DNA from: an uncultured Sphingobacteriales bacterium | GTDB lineage: Bacteria; Bacteroidota; Bacteroidia; Chitinophagales; Chitinophagaceae | Assembly: GCA_937871285.1 (NCBI GenBank) | Contig: CALMQS010000038.1 | Location: forward strand, 184,477-248,476 | DNA length: 64,000 nucleotides | Direction: 5' to 3' | Part shown: positions 1-10,188 of the stretch, piece after piece | Layout of the letters: every line of letters starts with the position of its first letter | How positions within the stretch are numbered: the first letter of the stretch is position 1 | Made by a program: the position numbers and the translations under genes | Notes under the pieces: model-generated | Databases searched by the model: none | Seen by the model: only the letters and a program-made list of their open reading frames with translations | What the model was told of the DNA's origin: nothing

Positions 1-438
1 TTTAAAATAACGTAAGCTCTGGATCTTATTGAATCACACAGGAGAAACACCGGAACATAGATTTCATTGACATTAAAACACGATATGGGTTTTTCTTTGT
101 GTGCCAGGAGGTGTTTCCTGTGTTTGTTATCTTCAACACATAGGTACAATAGGGTCATAGGAAAACAGAGGGTATATTAACAACTATGTACGTCTATGCT
201 TCTATGTGGTAAATATTCAGAAAAAGAACAATTACAAACTGATTTTCGTTTCCGAACATCCAAAATTCACGTTAAAATAGTAACGAAGGGGTTGTCTCAA
301 AAGTAATATTTTGCCACGAAGTCGTTAACCTGCCTGTGATAGGTAGAGGCACGAAGAAAATAAAATGGGCAGATCAGGACTTTGCGTCTTAGTGGCATAT
401 CTTCTATACCGGCTCTTTTGAGACAGCCTCTTTTTTAT
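1..438. other. Gene-free left edge with decayed inverted repeats
   Basis: No convincing coding region is seen. The stretch is AT-rich and holds imperfect inverted repeats: positions 37-51 (cacaggagaaacacc) face 110-122 (ggtgtttcctgtg), and a cacatag-type phrase near 139-175 faces a ctatgtgg-type phrase near 185-210. The longer inverted repeat at 291-426 is listed separately. These look like worn intergenic repeats rather than regulatory sequence. Confidence 0.5.
291..426. repeat. Long imperfect inverted repeat / possible terminator of the minus-strand run
   Basis: The outer arms gttgtctcaaaag (291-303) and cttttgagacagc (414-426) are complementary over 12 of 13 bases. A second inner pair, around 312-320 (gccacgaag) and 383-395 (gcgtcttagtggc), is also partly complementary. 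The whole is about 135 bp and sits 12 bp beyond the stop of the M28 peptidase gene. It may act as a terminator for that transcript, or be a miniature non-autonomous repeat. Confidence 0.5.
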
Positions 439-1899
439 TTAATCTTTCCACCGCCATTCGCCTGAGATCTGTAAAGCATCTTTAAGGTTGCTTTTCAATA
501 ATGCCTCTTTTAACTCTTCGTCTGTTAAACGTTTGGCCTTTAACGCAGGTGCGTCTGCCAGTCCATACAGCAACATGGCGCTGAAACGTATGGTATTTTT
601 CATTTCCTGCTCATTCACGAGGTCAAAAACATCACAATCGGCATGATAGCAGTTCAGGGCCTCCCGGCTGAGGCTACCCGCTACACTGCCGGCAGGAATT
701 CCCCGGAGCATAAAAGGTTGATGGTCGCTGTGCAGGCCGAAGCCTGACCGGAATGTATTGGAAAACGAAGTGTCAATGGTTTTTGCTATGCTGCCGATGG
801 CCCGGAAAAGCGGTTCATCCTCGCTGGTAGTGGCTGAATATCCTTTGGGATTATTCGACATGTCGAGGTTGAGCATATATTTGATCTGTTCCGCGGCGCC
901 TTCCTGCAGTACATTTTTTACATACGCTTTTGAACCGAGCAGTCCCTGCTCTTCTCCCATAAACAAAACAAATTCTACTGTACGTTCGGGTTGCAGGTTC
1001 AATGCTTTAAAAGTACGGGCAATATCTATTACCGAAAAGGCGCCAATACCATTGTCAATAGCGCCTGTAGCCAGGTCCCAGCTATCCAGGTGCCCGCCGA
1101 TCACAATTTTTTCAGCGGGGTTTACTTTACCCCTGATCGTGGCAATTATATTCCGGGCTTTTATTTTACCTGCAAAATTGGTCATTGCAATGCTGGCAGT
1201 GACAGGTGTTGCCTGCAGTTGCTTTTTTAATTGCATGCCATCTTCATTGCTTATGCAAATCGCCGGGATGCTGATTAGCTTACCGGTTACTGATGCGGTG
1301 CCCGTAAGTAAAATATTCCCCGGCGCGGAATTAAAGAAAATGATCCCTTTGGCCCCATAGCGGATAGCCAAAGCTGTTTTTTCCGACCGGTGCAAATTTC
1401 GTAACCCGCCTGCTGATCCCGGCAGTATACCCAGTGAAACCAAAACAATTTTATCTTTCGCTGCGCCGGGATGATTGAGGTAATCTTCCTCCAACCCATT
1501 ACCCATATCGGCTATGCTGCCTGAAATAGCTGCTTCTACAGGAGAATGTGCCAGCGAAACTGCCTTGTAGTTTTTATTATTGATGATAACAGACAGCGTA
1601 CCCCTGCTCCAGCTTTCCGCTTCAAAGGGAGCATATTGCACAGCTAATCCATACGATTTTAAAAGTTCGTAAGCATAGGTTTCGGCCCTGTTCCCCTGGG
1701 CAGAGCCGGTAAGCCGGTGCCCGATATTTTGGGTAACCGTTTGCAGGTTAGTATAGGCGGTGGAATGTTGCAGCACTTCATCATTTATATCTTTGAAAAC
1801 GGCAGTCCACTCCCCACGGGATTGCGCACCAATGCTATTGCTAAAAAAAAGAAAAATAACTGCTGAAGTAATAAAACGTATGGTATTCAATATAGTCAT
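439..1899 (-). CDS. M28 family metallopeptidase (secreted)
   Basis: A 486-aa exported zinc aminopeptidase-like protein. Residues 1-25 form a signal peptide ending near IGAQS. A PA-type insert spans about 130-240. The M28 metal ligands are visible: H270 and D272 in GGHLDSWD, D282 in AIDNGIG, the catalytic pair E316-E317 in FMGEEQG, D346 in LNLDMS, and a C-terminal His in the GLHSDHQPF block (about 390-393). These fit a two-zinc peptidase that trims peptides in the periplasm or outside the cell. It is the last gene of a minus-strand run after guaA and the binding-protein-like gene (52-bp gap). Substrate is not predictable. Confidence 0.9.
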   Translation of the reverse strand: MTILNTIRFITSAVIFLFFSNSIGAQSRGEWTAVFKDINDEVLQHSTAYTNLQTVTQNIGHRLTGSAQGNRAETYAYELLKSYGLAVQYAPFEAESWSRGTLSVIINNKNYKAVSLAHSPVEAAISGSIADMGNGLEEDYLNHPGAAKDKIVLVSLGILPGSAGGLRNLHRSEKTALAIRYGAKGIIFFNSAPGNILLTGTASVTGKLISIPAICISNEDGMQLKKQLQATPVTASIAMTNFAGKIKARNIIATIRGKVNPAEKIVIGGHLDSWDLATGAIDNGIGAFSVIDIARTFKALNLQPERTVEFVLFMGEEQGLLGSKAYVKNVLQEGAAEQIKYMLNLDMSNNPKGYSATTSEDEPLFRAIGSIAKTIDTSFSNTFRSGFGLHSDHQPFMLRGIPAGSVAGSLSREALNCYHADCDVFDLVNEQEMKNTIRFSAMLLYGLADAPALKAKRLTDEELKEALLKSNLKDALQISGEWRWKD

Positions 1900-1951
1900 T
1901 GTATTTTAAACGCGTATATGCTCAGAAACAGCCATTGTCAAATATGCGCAG

Positions 1952-3148
1952 TTAGTTTACTTTCGACACCGTACCGTTGAGCCGCATTAATATATAGATG
2001 CGCTTGTTTTCATAATAATCAGGCGTTGTACTATTCCTGCCCAGGTGGATAGGCTTAAAATCAAAACCGGTAAGTACCCGGTAGTTCGTATCGGAAAGGT
2101 TATCCTGTAAACGGCTATCCTGGTATTGATCAAGTAAATGCGCAAACAGGTACATCACTTCATAACCACGGAATGCCATTTCCGAAGGGTAGGTGTAGGT
2201 AGCCTGTGCGTACTGCTGTGAAAAATGGGCTACCCATGCATCTGTTTGTCCCGGATCAAAAAAGGCCGAAGAATAAATGACGGAAACAGTTTTCAACTCG
2301 GGAACGCCCAGTTCGCGAAATCCTTCCCAGGTAGGCATACCCACCAGCGTAATTTTATAAGTGGCGGACAGCGGGGAAACGGATGAGATGAGCATTTTAC
2401 TGAAGCTTTCATCGAGGCTGCCGCAAATAATAACGTTTTCCCTTTCTTTATCTAATGCGGCTGCTATATTTTCGGTAGTAACCCCTGTATTCAATGTAAC
2501 CTCGCGGATATTCAATACAGGGCCGGAAGAAGATGCGTTAAGTGATTTAAACACTCCCGTTACCCTGTCGTCGGCCGCATTCTTCCTGCGGAACATGATA
2601 ATATTGTTAGTGCCGTGATTACGCAAAACATAATTATACAGCGCCTGTAAATGCGTATTTAGCCTGGAGTTTACGATAATCACATACGGGTTTCCGCTGA
2701 TGCCGCCGTCATTGGGGTAGGTTGCGGAAACAAAAGGGATTTGTTTTTCCTTAGCCACAGTGGCAAGATCGAGGTATTCGCTGCCACTAACGGCGCCAAT
2801 CAAAAGATCAACGCTATCCAGCACGCCGCTGTCTGCAAGCTTATAAACAGAGGTTTTACTTTTGGTATCGTACACCTGAACCTGTAATTGCAAGCCTTCT
2901 TTATCTAATGAATCTAATGCGAAAGCCGTTCCCTGGTAAAAGTCCAGGCCCGTGCTCATATAGCGTGGAATGGTTTTCCCCAACCTGTAGTTACCTGCTG
3001 CATTAAAAGCCGAATCAAGATACAGCGGTGCGAAAACAGCAATGCGGGGCACTTTTATTACAGGATGCATTGTTGCGCTATCCTGGGCGGCCATACGGTT
3101 TGCCAGGCACAGTAAAATATTCAAAAAAATAAATCCGGCTTTAGTCAT
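1952..3148 (-). CDS. Periplasmic-binding-protein-like (type 1 fold) exported protein
   Basis: A 398-aa protein with a signal peptide (about residues 1-21, ending near AAQD). It then has the layout of the type 1 periplasmic binding fold used by branched-chain amino acid receptors: an RIAVFAPLYLD opening strand, a LLIGAVSGSEYLDLATVAKEKQ segment, FVSATYP, and a second lobe around 230-300. No permease or ATPase gene is nearby, so it need not be a transport receptor; similar proteins in Bacteroidota resemble LpoA-type envelope factors. It starts 25 bp after guaA on the same strand and is probably co-transcribed with it. Confidence 0.65.
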   Translation of the reverse strand: MTKAGFIFLNILLCLANRMAAQDSATMHPVIKVPRIAVFAPLYLDSAFNAAGNYRLGKTIPRYMSTGLDFYQGTAFALDSLDKEGLQLQVQVYDTKSKTSVYKLADSGVLDSVDLLIGAVSGSEYLDLATVAKEKQIPFVSATYPNDGGISGNPYVIIVNSRLNTHLQALYNYVLRNHGTNNIIMFRRKNAADDRVTGVFKSLNASSSGPVLNIREVTLNTGVTTENIAAALDKERENVIICGSLDESFSKMLISSVSPLSATYKITLVGMPTWEGFRELGVPELKTVSVIYSSAFFDPGQTDAWVAHFSQQYAQATYTYPSEMAFRGYEVMYLFAHLLDQYQDSRLQDNLSDTNYRVLTGFDFKPIHLGRNSTTPDYYENKRIYILMRLNGTVSKVN

Positions 3149-3173
3149 GCGTATACCTTTACCATAAGACGTA

Positions 3174-4709
3174 TCATTCCCACTCTATAGTTGCAGGCGG
3201 TTTGCTGCTGATATCGTACACTACCCGGTTGATGCCTCTTACATTATTTATAATTTCATTTGAGATATGTGCAAGAAATTCATAAGGCAGATGCGCCCAG
3301 TCTGCCGTCATACCATCTACAGAAGTAACCGCTCTTAATGCAACGGTATACTCATAGGTTCTTTCATCACCCATAACACCCACGCTTTTTACCGGAAGCA
3401 AAATAGCCCCCGCCTGCCATACCTTATCATACAAATCAAAAGATCGCAAAGCTTTAACATATAACGCGTCGGCTTCCTGCAGCAAACGTACTTTTTCCTG
3501 CGTTATATCTCCCAGTATGCGAATGGCCAACCCGGGGCCGGGGAAGGGGTGACGGAAGAGCATGGCCAGGGGAAGCCCCAGTTCGAGCCCAACTTTTCTT
3601 ACTTCATCTTTGAAAAGGTAACGCAGCGGCTCTACCAACTCAAGATGCATTTTTTCGGGCAGTCCTCCTACATTGTGGTGCGACTTAATGGTAACAGACG
3701 GTCCATGCACCGATACGCTTTCAATAACATCAGGATATATAGTGCCCTGACCCAGTAATCCTATATTTTCAATTTGATGCGCTTCTTCGTCAAATATTTC
3801 AATAAAAGTTTTGCCTATGATCTTCCTTTTTTCTTCAGGATTTGTTTTGCCGGCCAGATTGCTGTAAAAACGGTCACGGGCATCCACACCTCTGACATTC
3901 AGCCCAATTTCGTTATAGGTTTTCAAAACCTGTTCAAACTCGTCTTTTCTTAATACACCGTTGTCTACAAAAATGCCAAACAGCCTGTCGCCAATGGCCT
4001 GATGTATCAATGTGGCGGCAACTGTTGAGTCAACGCCCCCGCTCAATGCCATAATTACCCTGCGGTTACCGATCTGCTTTTTCAGGTTTTCTATGGTATC
4101 GCTTACAAAATGCGCCGGCGTCCAGTCCTGGGTGCACCCGCATATTTCCACCAGAAAATTCCGGATCAGTTGTTTGCCATAGGTGGAATGATATACTTCG
4201 GGATGAAATTGCAGCCCGTAAATAATATGAGCATCACTGCCATTTTTTTTGAAAGCGGCTACAGGTATAGTATCTGTTGTTCCCAGCAGCTCAAAGCCGG
4301 CAGGGGTTTCTAATATGGAATCGCCATGGCTCATCCATACCTGCGATGCTACAGGCACATCCGTCCACAGCACATCCTCCTGTGTAACTTTTAACAGGGC
4401 CCGGCCGTATTCCCTTTTTTCCGACTTTTCAACTTTACCACCAAATGTTTTGGCGGTAAGCTGCGCACCATAGCAAATGCCAAGTACCGGCACTTTTTTA
4501 CTGATGGCTTCAATATCCACTAAAGGCGCGTTGCTGTCGTTTACCGAAAAAGGAGAGCCTGATAAAATAACGGCCTTTAATCCGGGTGTATAGCTGATGG
4601 GCTTATTAAAGGGAGTAATTTCACAATACACGCTGGCTTCACGTACAGCCCGCGCTATAAGCTGGGTATACTGGGAACCGAAGTCAAGAATAATTATCTT
4701 TTCTGTCAT
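3174..4709 (-). CDS. guaA: GMP synthase (glutamine-hydrolysing)
   Basis: A 511-aa cytoplasmic enzyme that converts XMP, ATP and glutamine to GMP, the last step of guanine nucleotide synthesis. The N-terminal class I amidotransferase domain shows the nucleophile C79 in GICYGAQ and the His/Glu pair H169/E171 in [10 protein letters not shown]. The ATP pyrophosphatase domain has the PP-loop SGGVDS at 223-228. The C-terminus ends with the family's KPPATIEWE. Length and domain order are normal for the family. It heads a minus-strand run of three genes. Confidence 0.98.
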   Translation of the reverse strand: MTEKIIILDFGSQYTQLIARAVREASVYCEITPFNKPISYTPGLKAVILSGSPFSVNDSNAPLVDIEAISKKVPVLGICYGAQLTAKTFGGKVEKSEKREYGRALLKVTQEDVLWTDVPVASQVWMSHGDSILETPAGFELLGTTDTIPVAAFKKNGSDAHIIYGLQFHPEVYHSTYGKQLIRNFLVEICGCTQDWTPAHFVSDTIENLKKQIGNRRVIMALSGGVDSTVAATLIHQAIGDRLFGIFVDNGVLRKDEFEQVLKTYNEIGLNVRGVDARDRFYSNLAGKTNPEEKRKIIGKTFIEIFDEEAHQIENIGLLGQGTIYPDVIESVSVHGPSVTIKSHHNVGGLPEKMHLELVEPLRYLFKDEVRKVGLELGLPLAMLFRHPFPGPGLAIRILGDITQEKVRLLQEADALYVKALRSFDLYDKVWQAGAILLPVKSVGVMGDERTYEYTVALRAVTSVDGMTADWAHLPYEFLAHISNEIINNVRGINRVVYDISSKPPATIEWE

Positions 4710-4800
4710 TTGGATGCGAAGGTAATAAAATGCTGTTATTGCGGTTATACGTTATTGCGGCTATACAACGTCTGCAGACTTTGTATCATTTATGTTCTTA

Positions 4801-4920
4801 CGGGACTAAGTCCCGCAAAAGCCTGCTTAAGCAAAAACCGGTTTTGTTTAAGCCTGGGTGGAACATAGCTGTGCGAAGTCCGGAGACTTCGCACAGCGGC
4901 TTTGTGCACAGCGGCTTTGT
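4801..4920. repeat. Cluster of short palindromes between guaA and uvrA
   Basis: Three palindromes follow one another. 4801-4815 is CGGGACT-A-AGTCCCG. 4825-4853 is an imperfect GCTTAAGCAAAA / TTTTGTTTAAGC hairpin. 4868-4897 has perfect 13-bp arms (GCTGTGCGAAGTC / GACTTCGCACAGC) around the loop CGGA. Then GCACAGCGGCTTTGT is repeated in tandem at 4891-4905 and 4906-4920, its last base touching the uvrA stop codon. Palindromes of the same style occur at 51340-51417. REP-like elements or terminators are both possible. Confidence 0.75.
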
Positions 4921-7757
4921 TATAAAAACTTTGCAGTATAGCTTTCCTTTACTTTTGTCAGATCAGCCGGTGTGCCTGCAAAAACAAGGCTGCCACCGGC
5001 ATCGCCCGCTTCCGGACCGAGATCAATTACCCAATCGGCGTTTCTTATTACATCGGTATTGTGTTCGATCACCCATATAGAATGTCCCTGCTCTATTAAT
5101 GCACGAAAGGAACTAAGCAATTTGTTGATATCGTGAAAATGCAGGCCCGTGGTAGGTTCATCAAAAATGAACAGGATATGCCCCTGCGATCTGCCTTTTC
5201 CCAGAAAGGAAGCCAACTTTACGCGCTGCGCTTCACCGCCGGAAAGCGTATCGCTCGATTGTCCGAGCTTTACATATCCCAGCCCCACATCGGCAAGCGG
5301 TTTTAATTTTGTAATAATGTCTTTCTGCTCCTTAAAAAACTGAAGGGCTTCATCTACGCTCATTTCCAATACATCAAAAATATTTTTCTCTTTATAGGTC
5401 ACCGCCAGTACTTCTTCTTTAAACCTTTTCCCGTTGCAAACTTCACAGGTAAGATGCACATCGGCCAAAAACTGCATTTCAACCACCTGTTCGCCTTCTC
5501 CTTTGCAGGCATCACAGCGGCCGCCTTCCACGTTAAAAGAAAAATGTTTTGGCTGAAAGCCGTTTATTTTACTCAGCGGTTGTTTGGCGTACAGATCCCT
5601 TATCTCATCGTAGGCCTTAATATAGGTTACCGGGTTACTGCGAGATGATTTTCCAATAGGATTCTGGTCTACCAGCTCTACCTGCGTAATATGATCCACA
5701 TCGCCGGTAATGACCTTATGCAAACCCACTTTTTCTGTGAACTCCCCTTTTATTTTTTTTAAAGCGGGATATACAATTTGTTTTACTAAGGTGGTTTTTC
5801 CGCTACCGCTTACGCCGCTTACCACGCATAAAACATTCAATGGAAATTCAACAGTAATGTTCTTCAGGTTATGCTGGCGGGCGCCTTCCACTGTTACCGA
5901 CCGTTTCCATTTGCGAACCGTTGCGGGGGATTCAATTTTTAGTTCGCCTTTGAGGTATTTCCCGGTAAGACTTTCTTTGTTACGGATGATAGCGTCATAA
6001 TCGCCTTCCGCGATCACTTCACCACCCAGATGACTGGCCAGGGGGCCCATATCAATGATGTGATCTGCTTCGCGCATCATCATCTCGTCATGCTCCACCA
6101 CCACCACGGTATTACCCAGGTCCCTTAATTCTTTTAATACTTTTATCAGCCGTGCCGTATCTCTCGAATGCAATCCAATAGAAGGCTCATCAAGTATATA
6201 CAAAGAGCTGGTGAGGTTGCTGCCCAGGCTCCTGGTGAGCTGAATGCGCTGGCTTTCTCCGCCGCTAATGCTGTTGGCCAGGCGGTTCAGGCTCAGGTAA
6301 CCCAGTCCTACGTCGAGCAACACCTGCAAACGTTGCTCAATTTCAATAAGCACGCGCTTTGCAACCTGCCGGTCATAATCACTGAGCCGCAGTGCATCAA
6401 ACCATTGTTTCAGGTCTTTTACCTGCAGTTCGCACAATTCTCCAATGTGTTTTCCATCAACCTTTACATATAAGGCTTCTTTCCGCAACCGGTAACCCTT
6501 ACATTCCGGGCAGGTGGTTCTTCCGCGGTAGCGGGATAGCAATACCCGGTATTGTACCTTATATAAGTTCTGCTCTACTTCTTTGAAGAAGTCGTTAATG
6601 CCTTTTGCATGGGCATTACCATTCCATAGCTCATCATATTGCTGCGGGGTAAGATCAATAACAGGCTTATGTACGGGAAAGTTAAAATATTTGGCGCCCC
6701 GTATGAACTGATCTTTCCAGCGGCTGAGCTTCTCGCCTTTCCACGGCGCCACAGCGCCTTCGTACAGGCTTAACCGCGGGTCGGGTATTACCAGTCCCGC
6801 ATCAATACCCAGCACCTGCGAAAAGCCTTCGCATACGGGGCATGCGCCGTAAGGATTATTAAACGAAAAAAGATTGGGCACAGGCTCTTCGAATGTAATG
6901 CCGTCCTTTTCAAACCTGTTAGAATAGGGCAGCTGTTTTGCACCATTCACTTCAAGCATCATTTCTCCTTCTCCTTCAAAAAAAGCAGTGCCAACGGAGT
7001 CGGCCAAACGATGCATATCGTCTTCATCAAAGGGCTTTACCACTATGCGGTCAATCAAAATGTACATACGGTCTGCGGAAGAGTTTTTGATAAACCGCTT
7101 TTTTAACTCTGTATCCTTTTGTTCAAGCGTATCCTCAATACGCAATATTTCGCCTCCGGAAGATCCCGGGATAACATATAATCTCGAAAATCCTTTTTGC
7201 AGCAGTATATTCAATTCTTCCCTGGTATCTCTTTTACCCTGCAGCCTGAACGGGGCAAGTATTAGTATCTTATCGCCGGTATTATGTGTGTTAATGGCTT
7301 CCACCACATCCTTCACGTCATCTTTCCTCACTTCCTCCCCGCTTACCGGTGAAATGGTTTTACCAATACGGGCAAACAGCAGGCGCAGGTAATCATATAT
7401 CTCTGTCATACTGCCCACGGTGGAGCGCGGTGTACGGGTAACTACTTTTTGTTCGATGGCTATGGCAGGACACAAGCCCTTAATAAAGTCCACATCCGGC
7501 TTATTCATCCTGTTCAAAAACTGGCGGGCGTATGCGCTGAGGCTTTCTGCATAGCGGCGCTGCCCTTCCGCAAACAGGGTATCAATAGTAAGCGACGATT
7601 TACCGGATCCGGAAACACCTGTTACTACCACCAGCTTATTACGGGGGATCTCAACCGTTATGTTTTTTAAATTATGTACTCTTGCGCCTTTAATTAAAAT
7701 ATTATTATTACTGCGCTGTACCAGTGGCTTTTTCTTTTTTCCTGATGTAGCTATCAT
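4920..7757 (-). CDS. uvrA: Excinuclease ABC subunit A
   Basis: A 945-aa DNA-damage recognition ATPase of nucleotide excision repair that works with UvrB and UvrC. It shows two ABC modules: Walker [10 protein letters not shown] near residue 46 and GVSGSGKTT near 645, with signature sequences SISGGESQR and TLSGGEAQR. The zinc-binding cysteine groups are present (CPVCEG, CPECKG, then CDACKGEG and CEVCNGKR). Length matches family members. The start is ATG at 7757; a 319-bp intergenic region separates it from the divergent sigma-factor gene. Confidence 0.98.
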   Translation of the reverse strand: MIATSGKKKKPLVQRSNNNILIKGARVHNLKNITVEIPRNKLVVVTGVSGSGKSSLTIDTLFAEGQRRYAESLSAYARQFLNRMNKPDVDFIKGLCPAIAIEQKVVTRTPRSTVGSMTEIYDYLRLLFARIGKTISPVSGEEVRKDDVKDVVEAINTHNTGDKILILAPFRLQGKRDTREELNILLQKGFSRLYVIPGSSGGEILRIEDTLEQKDTELKKRFIKNSSADRMYILIDRIVVKPFDEDDMHRLADSVGTAFFEGEGEMMLEVNGAKQLPYSNRFEKDGITFEEPVPNLFSFNNPYGACPVCEGFSQVLGIDAGLVIPDPRLSLYEGAVAPWKGEKLSRWKDQFIRGAKYFNFPVHKPVIDLTPQQYDELWNGNAHAKGINDFFKEVEQNLYKVQYRVLLSRYRGRTTCPECKGYRLRKEALYVKVDGKHIGELCELQVKDLKQWFDALRLSDYDRQVAKRVLIEIEQRLQVLLDVGLGYLSLNRLANSISGGESQRIQLTRSLGSNLTSSLYILDEPSIGLHSRDTARLIKVLKELRDLGNTVVVVEHDEMMMREADHIIDMGPLASHLGGEVIAEGDYDAIIRNKESLTGKYLKGELKIESPATVRKWKRSVTVEGARQHNLKNITVEFPLNVLCVVSGVSGSGKTTLVKQIVYPALKKIKGEFTEKVGLHKVITGDVDHITQVELVDQNPIGKSSRSNPVTYIKAYDEIRDLYAKQPLSKINGFQPKHFSFNVEGGRCDACKGEGEQVVEMQFLADVHLTCEVCNGKRFKEEVLAVTYKEKNIFDVLEMSVDEALQFFKEQKDIITKLKPLADVGLGYVKLGQSSDTLSGGEAQRVKLASFLGKGRSQGHILFIFDEPTTGLHFHDINKLLSSFRALIEQGHSIWVIEHNTDVIRNADWVIDLGPEAGDAGGSLVFAGTPADLTKVKESYTAKFL

Positions 7758-8076
7758 AAAAGTGCTGTAAAATTAATACTAAATTGTTTAGCTTAAACAA
7801 TGTGTCAATAAATAAACTGCGCTTGAGAAATGGTATTATTGTTTCCAAGGCGGAGTATTTAATATTTTGCTGTTTATCGAAGATTTTCAAATGTTAATCG
7901 AAATTTATTTAACGAAAATTTGGTTATATGAAAAAAAGCAATACTTTAGCAGTCCCAATATCGTACGAAAGAAACTAGAATTTAAAACATTACCGCCTAT
8001 TTGGTATTAACTTCTACTTCTCTTGTTATGCTATTGGGGATATCAAAATCCCAACCATTAAAAACCGTAGAAGTTT
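7758..8076. other. Divergent intergenic region between uvrA and the ECF sigma gene
   Basis: No gene is seen. It must hold the uvrA promoter on the minus strand, where I could not pick a clear site, and it holds a good plus-strand promoter at 7919-7949. The roughly 120-nt transcript leader before the sigma gene contains a small ggggatatcaaaatccc hairpin just upstream of the start. Confidence 0.5.
7919..7949 (+). promoter_or_regulatory. Bacteroidota-type promoter for the ECF sigma factor
   Basis: TTTG at 7919-7922 is followed by exactly 19 bases and then TACTTTAG at 7942-7949, close to the TTTG-N19-TAnnTTTG consensus of the Bacteroidota primary sigma factor. Transcription would start near 7956, giving a leader of about 120 nt. 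Confidence 0.65.
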
Positions 8077-8658
8077 ATGAAATCCCTAACCAATTTGCCT
8101 GACCAGCAATTGATTCACCTCTTTATGAGTGGTGACGCGTCCGCACTTGAAAATCTTATCGTCCGCCACAAGGACAAGATTTACACTTCCATTTTTCTTC
8201 TTGTTAAGGACAAGTACCTGGCCGAAGACATTTTCCAGGATGTTTTTATCAGGGTTATTGACACCATCCGTAGTGGCCGTTACACGGAAGAAGGAAAGTT
8301 CCTGCCCTGGGCTATGCGTATTGCCCACAATCTTTGTGTAGATCATTTTCGCAAGGTTAAGCGTACCCCCGCTATTAAAACCGGCGATGACCGCGACATT
8401 TTTGAAGTGATCAATTTTTCGGAAGATGGTGTTGACCGCCTCATGATGCAGCGTCAAAGTCATGGCCGTGTTCGCGAAATGCTTGACCGCCTTCCTGAAG
8501 ACCAGCGTGAAGTGATCATTTTAAGACATTACGCCGAATTAAGTTTCAAAGAAATTGCTACGTTAACCGATTGCAGTATCAATACCGCTCTGGGCCGTAT
8601 GCGCTATGGTTTAATTAACCTGCGGAAAATGATGCAGGAAAAACAAATTGCCTTATAA
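8077..8658 (+). CDS. ECF-type RNA polymerase sigma factor
   Basis: A 193-aa sigma-70 family protein. Sigma region 2 covers about residues 24-90 and contains YLAEDIFQDVFIRV and RIAHNLCVDHFRK. Region 4 covers about 133-185, with LPEDQREVIILRHYAELSFKEIA and a helix-turn-helix around TDCSINTALGRMRYG. Regions 1 and 3 are missing, as in ECF factors. No anti-sigma gene is adjacent, and the gene stands alone between a promoter and a terminator, so control by a membrane anti-sigma factor is not suggested here. Confidence 0.92.
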   Translation: MKSLTNLPDQQLIHLFMSGDASALENLIVRHKDKIYTSIFLLVKDKYLAEDIFQDVFIRVIDTIRSGRYTEEGKFLPWAMRIAHNLCVDHFRKVKRTPAIKTGDDRDIFEVINFSEDGVDRLMMQRQSHGRVREMLDRLPEDQREVIILRHYAELSFKEIATLTDCSINTALGRMRYGLINLRKMMQEKQIAL

Positions 8659-8673
8659 CACATCTACTCAAAT

Positions 8674-8710
8674 AAAAAGGGGGCTGTATATTTTATACAA
8701 CCCCTTTTTT
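8674..8710. terminator. Intrinsic terminator, probably bidirectional
   Basis: An A-run plus GGGGG-CTGTATA arm and a TATACA-ACCCC plus T-run arm form a hairpin about 16 bases after the sigma-factor stop. It carries A-runs and T-runs on both sides, so it can also end the minus-strand transcript arriving from 8749. Confidence 0.8.
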
Positions 8711-8748
8711 ATTTCCTGACCCTTTACCCTGAATATTTTTTAGCAGCT

Positions 8749-9210
8749 TTACCCGCCGATATTTACTTTAAACGGAACTTCTGCAGGCGGTAAACACTCC
8801 TTATCATCACATACCATAAATTCCACGGTTCCGCCCACATGGGTTTTAATCTTCTTTTTTAATTTCACCACCTGCACAAACTCTACTTTATTTTCATAGT
8901 AGTTCACATCGCCGCCCCATACTTCTTCGTGCTTTTTGATCATTTTACCCATTTCCTTAACCTTACCATTGATACTAATAAGCGGATTGCGCGTAAACGT
9001 GAATAAAGTAGGTACCGGCCCTTCTACACCAACATCCTGTGCATACATATGATACCTGCCGTTGATGTCGGCCGTAAAACGGATTTCATAGGTATCATCT
9101 GCTATCTTTTTAGAAGCAAAGATCCAGTTCACCATCTTGGCAGATCCGCTTTGCGCGAAAAGCGTATTTACGGAAAACAAAACGGCTATAAACAGTATAA
9201 TTTTTCGCAT
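8749..9210 (-). CDS. DsbD N-terminal-domain-like periplasmic protein
   Basis: A 153-aa exported protein. I chose the ATG at 9210 because it opens a normal signal peptide (MRKIILFIAVLFSVNTLFAQ); a longer reading from 9252 would place non-signal residues in front. The mature part is a beta-rich domain like the N-terminal thiol-disulfide domain of DsbD, with a late cysteine pair in VCDDKECLPP. The membrane and thioredoxin parts of DsbD are absent, so it may act as a stand-alone thiol partner. It lies downstream of purQ on the same strand. Confidence 0.7.
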   Translation of the reverse strand: MRKIILFIAVLFSVNTLFAQSGSAKMVNWIFASKKIADDTYEIRFTADINGRYHMYAQDVGVEGPVPTLFTFTRNPLISINGKVKEMGKMIKKHEEVWGGDVNYYENKVEFVQVVKLKKKIKTHVGGTVEFMVCDDKECLPPAEVPFKVNIGG

Positions 9211-9281
9211 AATATGAAAAGATTTAAAACGCGGATACGCTGCAAATCTCATATAAATAGACTTAAATATTTCCCAAAAGA

Positions 9282-9962
9282 TTAACCAGCCGGAACAGCG
9301 CTTTCGGCCAACAATAAATCCCGCAGCACTTTTCTACCGTCGGTATTGCCAAGCGCCACATTGCATGCCCTTTCAGGATGCGGCATCATTCCAAAAACAT
9401 TACGGGCAGCATTGGTAATGCCTGCTATATGACGCAGGCTGCCGTTTGGATTGGCAGAAGCGGTTATTTCGCCCGATGCATTGCAATACCTGTAAATAAC
9501 CTGGTTATTGCTTTCCAGCAGGTCCAGCGTTTTTTCATCTGCATAATACCTGCCTTCTCCGTGCGCCAACGGAATTTTTAACGGAACCCCGTCTTCTCCT
9601 TTTATGTATACATTTTTGCAAACGAATTTCATGTTTTCATTACGCAATAAAACGCCGGGCAATAAACCGGCTTCGCATAATATTTGAAAGCCGTTACAAA
9701 CGCCTAATACCTTTCCGCCTTTTTGAGCAAAAGCAATTACGCTTTGCATCATAGGACTGAACCGTGCAATGGCGCCGCATCGCAAATAATCCCCGAAAGA
9801 GAAGCCCCCGGGTAAAACAATACAATCTGTTGTGTCAAAAGCAGACAGGTCTTCATCTTTATGCCAAAGCTCTGTTACTTCATAACCGAGATCTTCCCGC
9901 AGCGCATAAATCATATCGCTGTCGCAATTGGAGCCGGGAAAAACAACTACGCCGAATTTCAT
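9282..9962 (-). CDS. purQ: Phosphoribosylformylglycinamidine synthase, glutaminase subunit
   Basis: A 226-aa class I glutamine amidotransferase that supplies ammonia to PurL in the fourth step of purine synthesis. It begins [14 protein letters not shown], typical of the family, has [11 protein letters not shown], the nucleophile C89 in GVCNGFQ, and the His/Glu pair in MMPHPERA near the C-terminus. Having PurQ as a separate protein implies a small-type PurL with PurS elsewhere. No other purine gene is beside it except guaA 5 kb away. Confidence 0.96.
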   Translation of the reverse strand: MKFGVVVFPGSNCDSDMIYALREDLGYEVTELWHKDEDLSAFDTTDCIVLPGGFSFGDYLRCGAIARFSPMMQSVIAFAQKGGKVLGVCNGFQILCEAGLLPGVLLRNENMKFVCKNVYIKGEDGVPLKIPLAHGEGRYYADEKTLDLLESNNQVIYRYCNASGEITASANPNGSLRHIAGITNAARNVFGMMPHPERACNVALGNTDGRKVLRDLLLAESAVPAG

Positions 9963-10069
9963 AACTGATTATTGTATGCAGCAAAGGTACGCTGTTGAAA
10001 GGATATGGCAAACCGGGCTAAAACCACCGGCTATACCTGCTGGAATGCGTTTTTTAAAGTAAATATTTA

Positions 10070-10081
10070 CGTTTTATTGCA
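10070..10081 (+). promoter_or_regulatory. Motif shared by the murQ and susC upstream regions (copy 1)
   Basis: CGTTTTATTGCA occurs here, about 108 bp before murQ, and again at 11051-11062 before susC, each inside a long AT-rich stretch followed by a T-rich run. A shared operator for a regulator of the amino-sugar genes is a reasonable guess; no regulator gene is in the cluster. Confidence 0.35.
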
Positions 10082-10188
10082 TTATTTTTTGATTATTTGC
10101 CATTTTTATATAGTTTAACACTTGTATTGTGCAGCTTTGTGCAATTTTATAAGAGAATAAGGTATGTCAATCTAAATCATATTACAGG

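Noticed and set aside
758..1360. 200-aa plus-strand ORF inside the M28 peptidase gene
   Set aside because: It is antisense to a clear peptidase with all metal ligands, and its product is Ser/Leu-rich without domain features.
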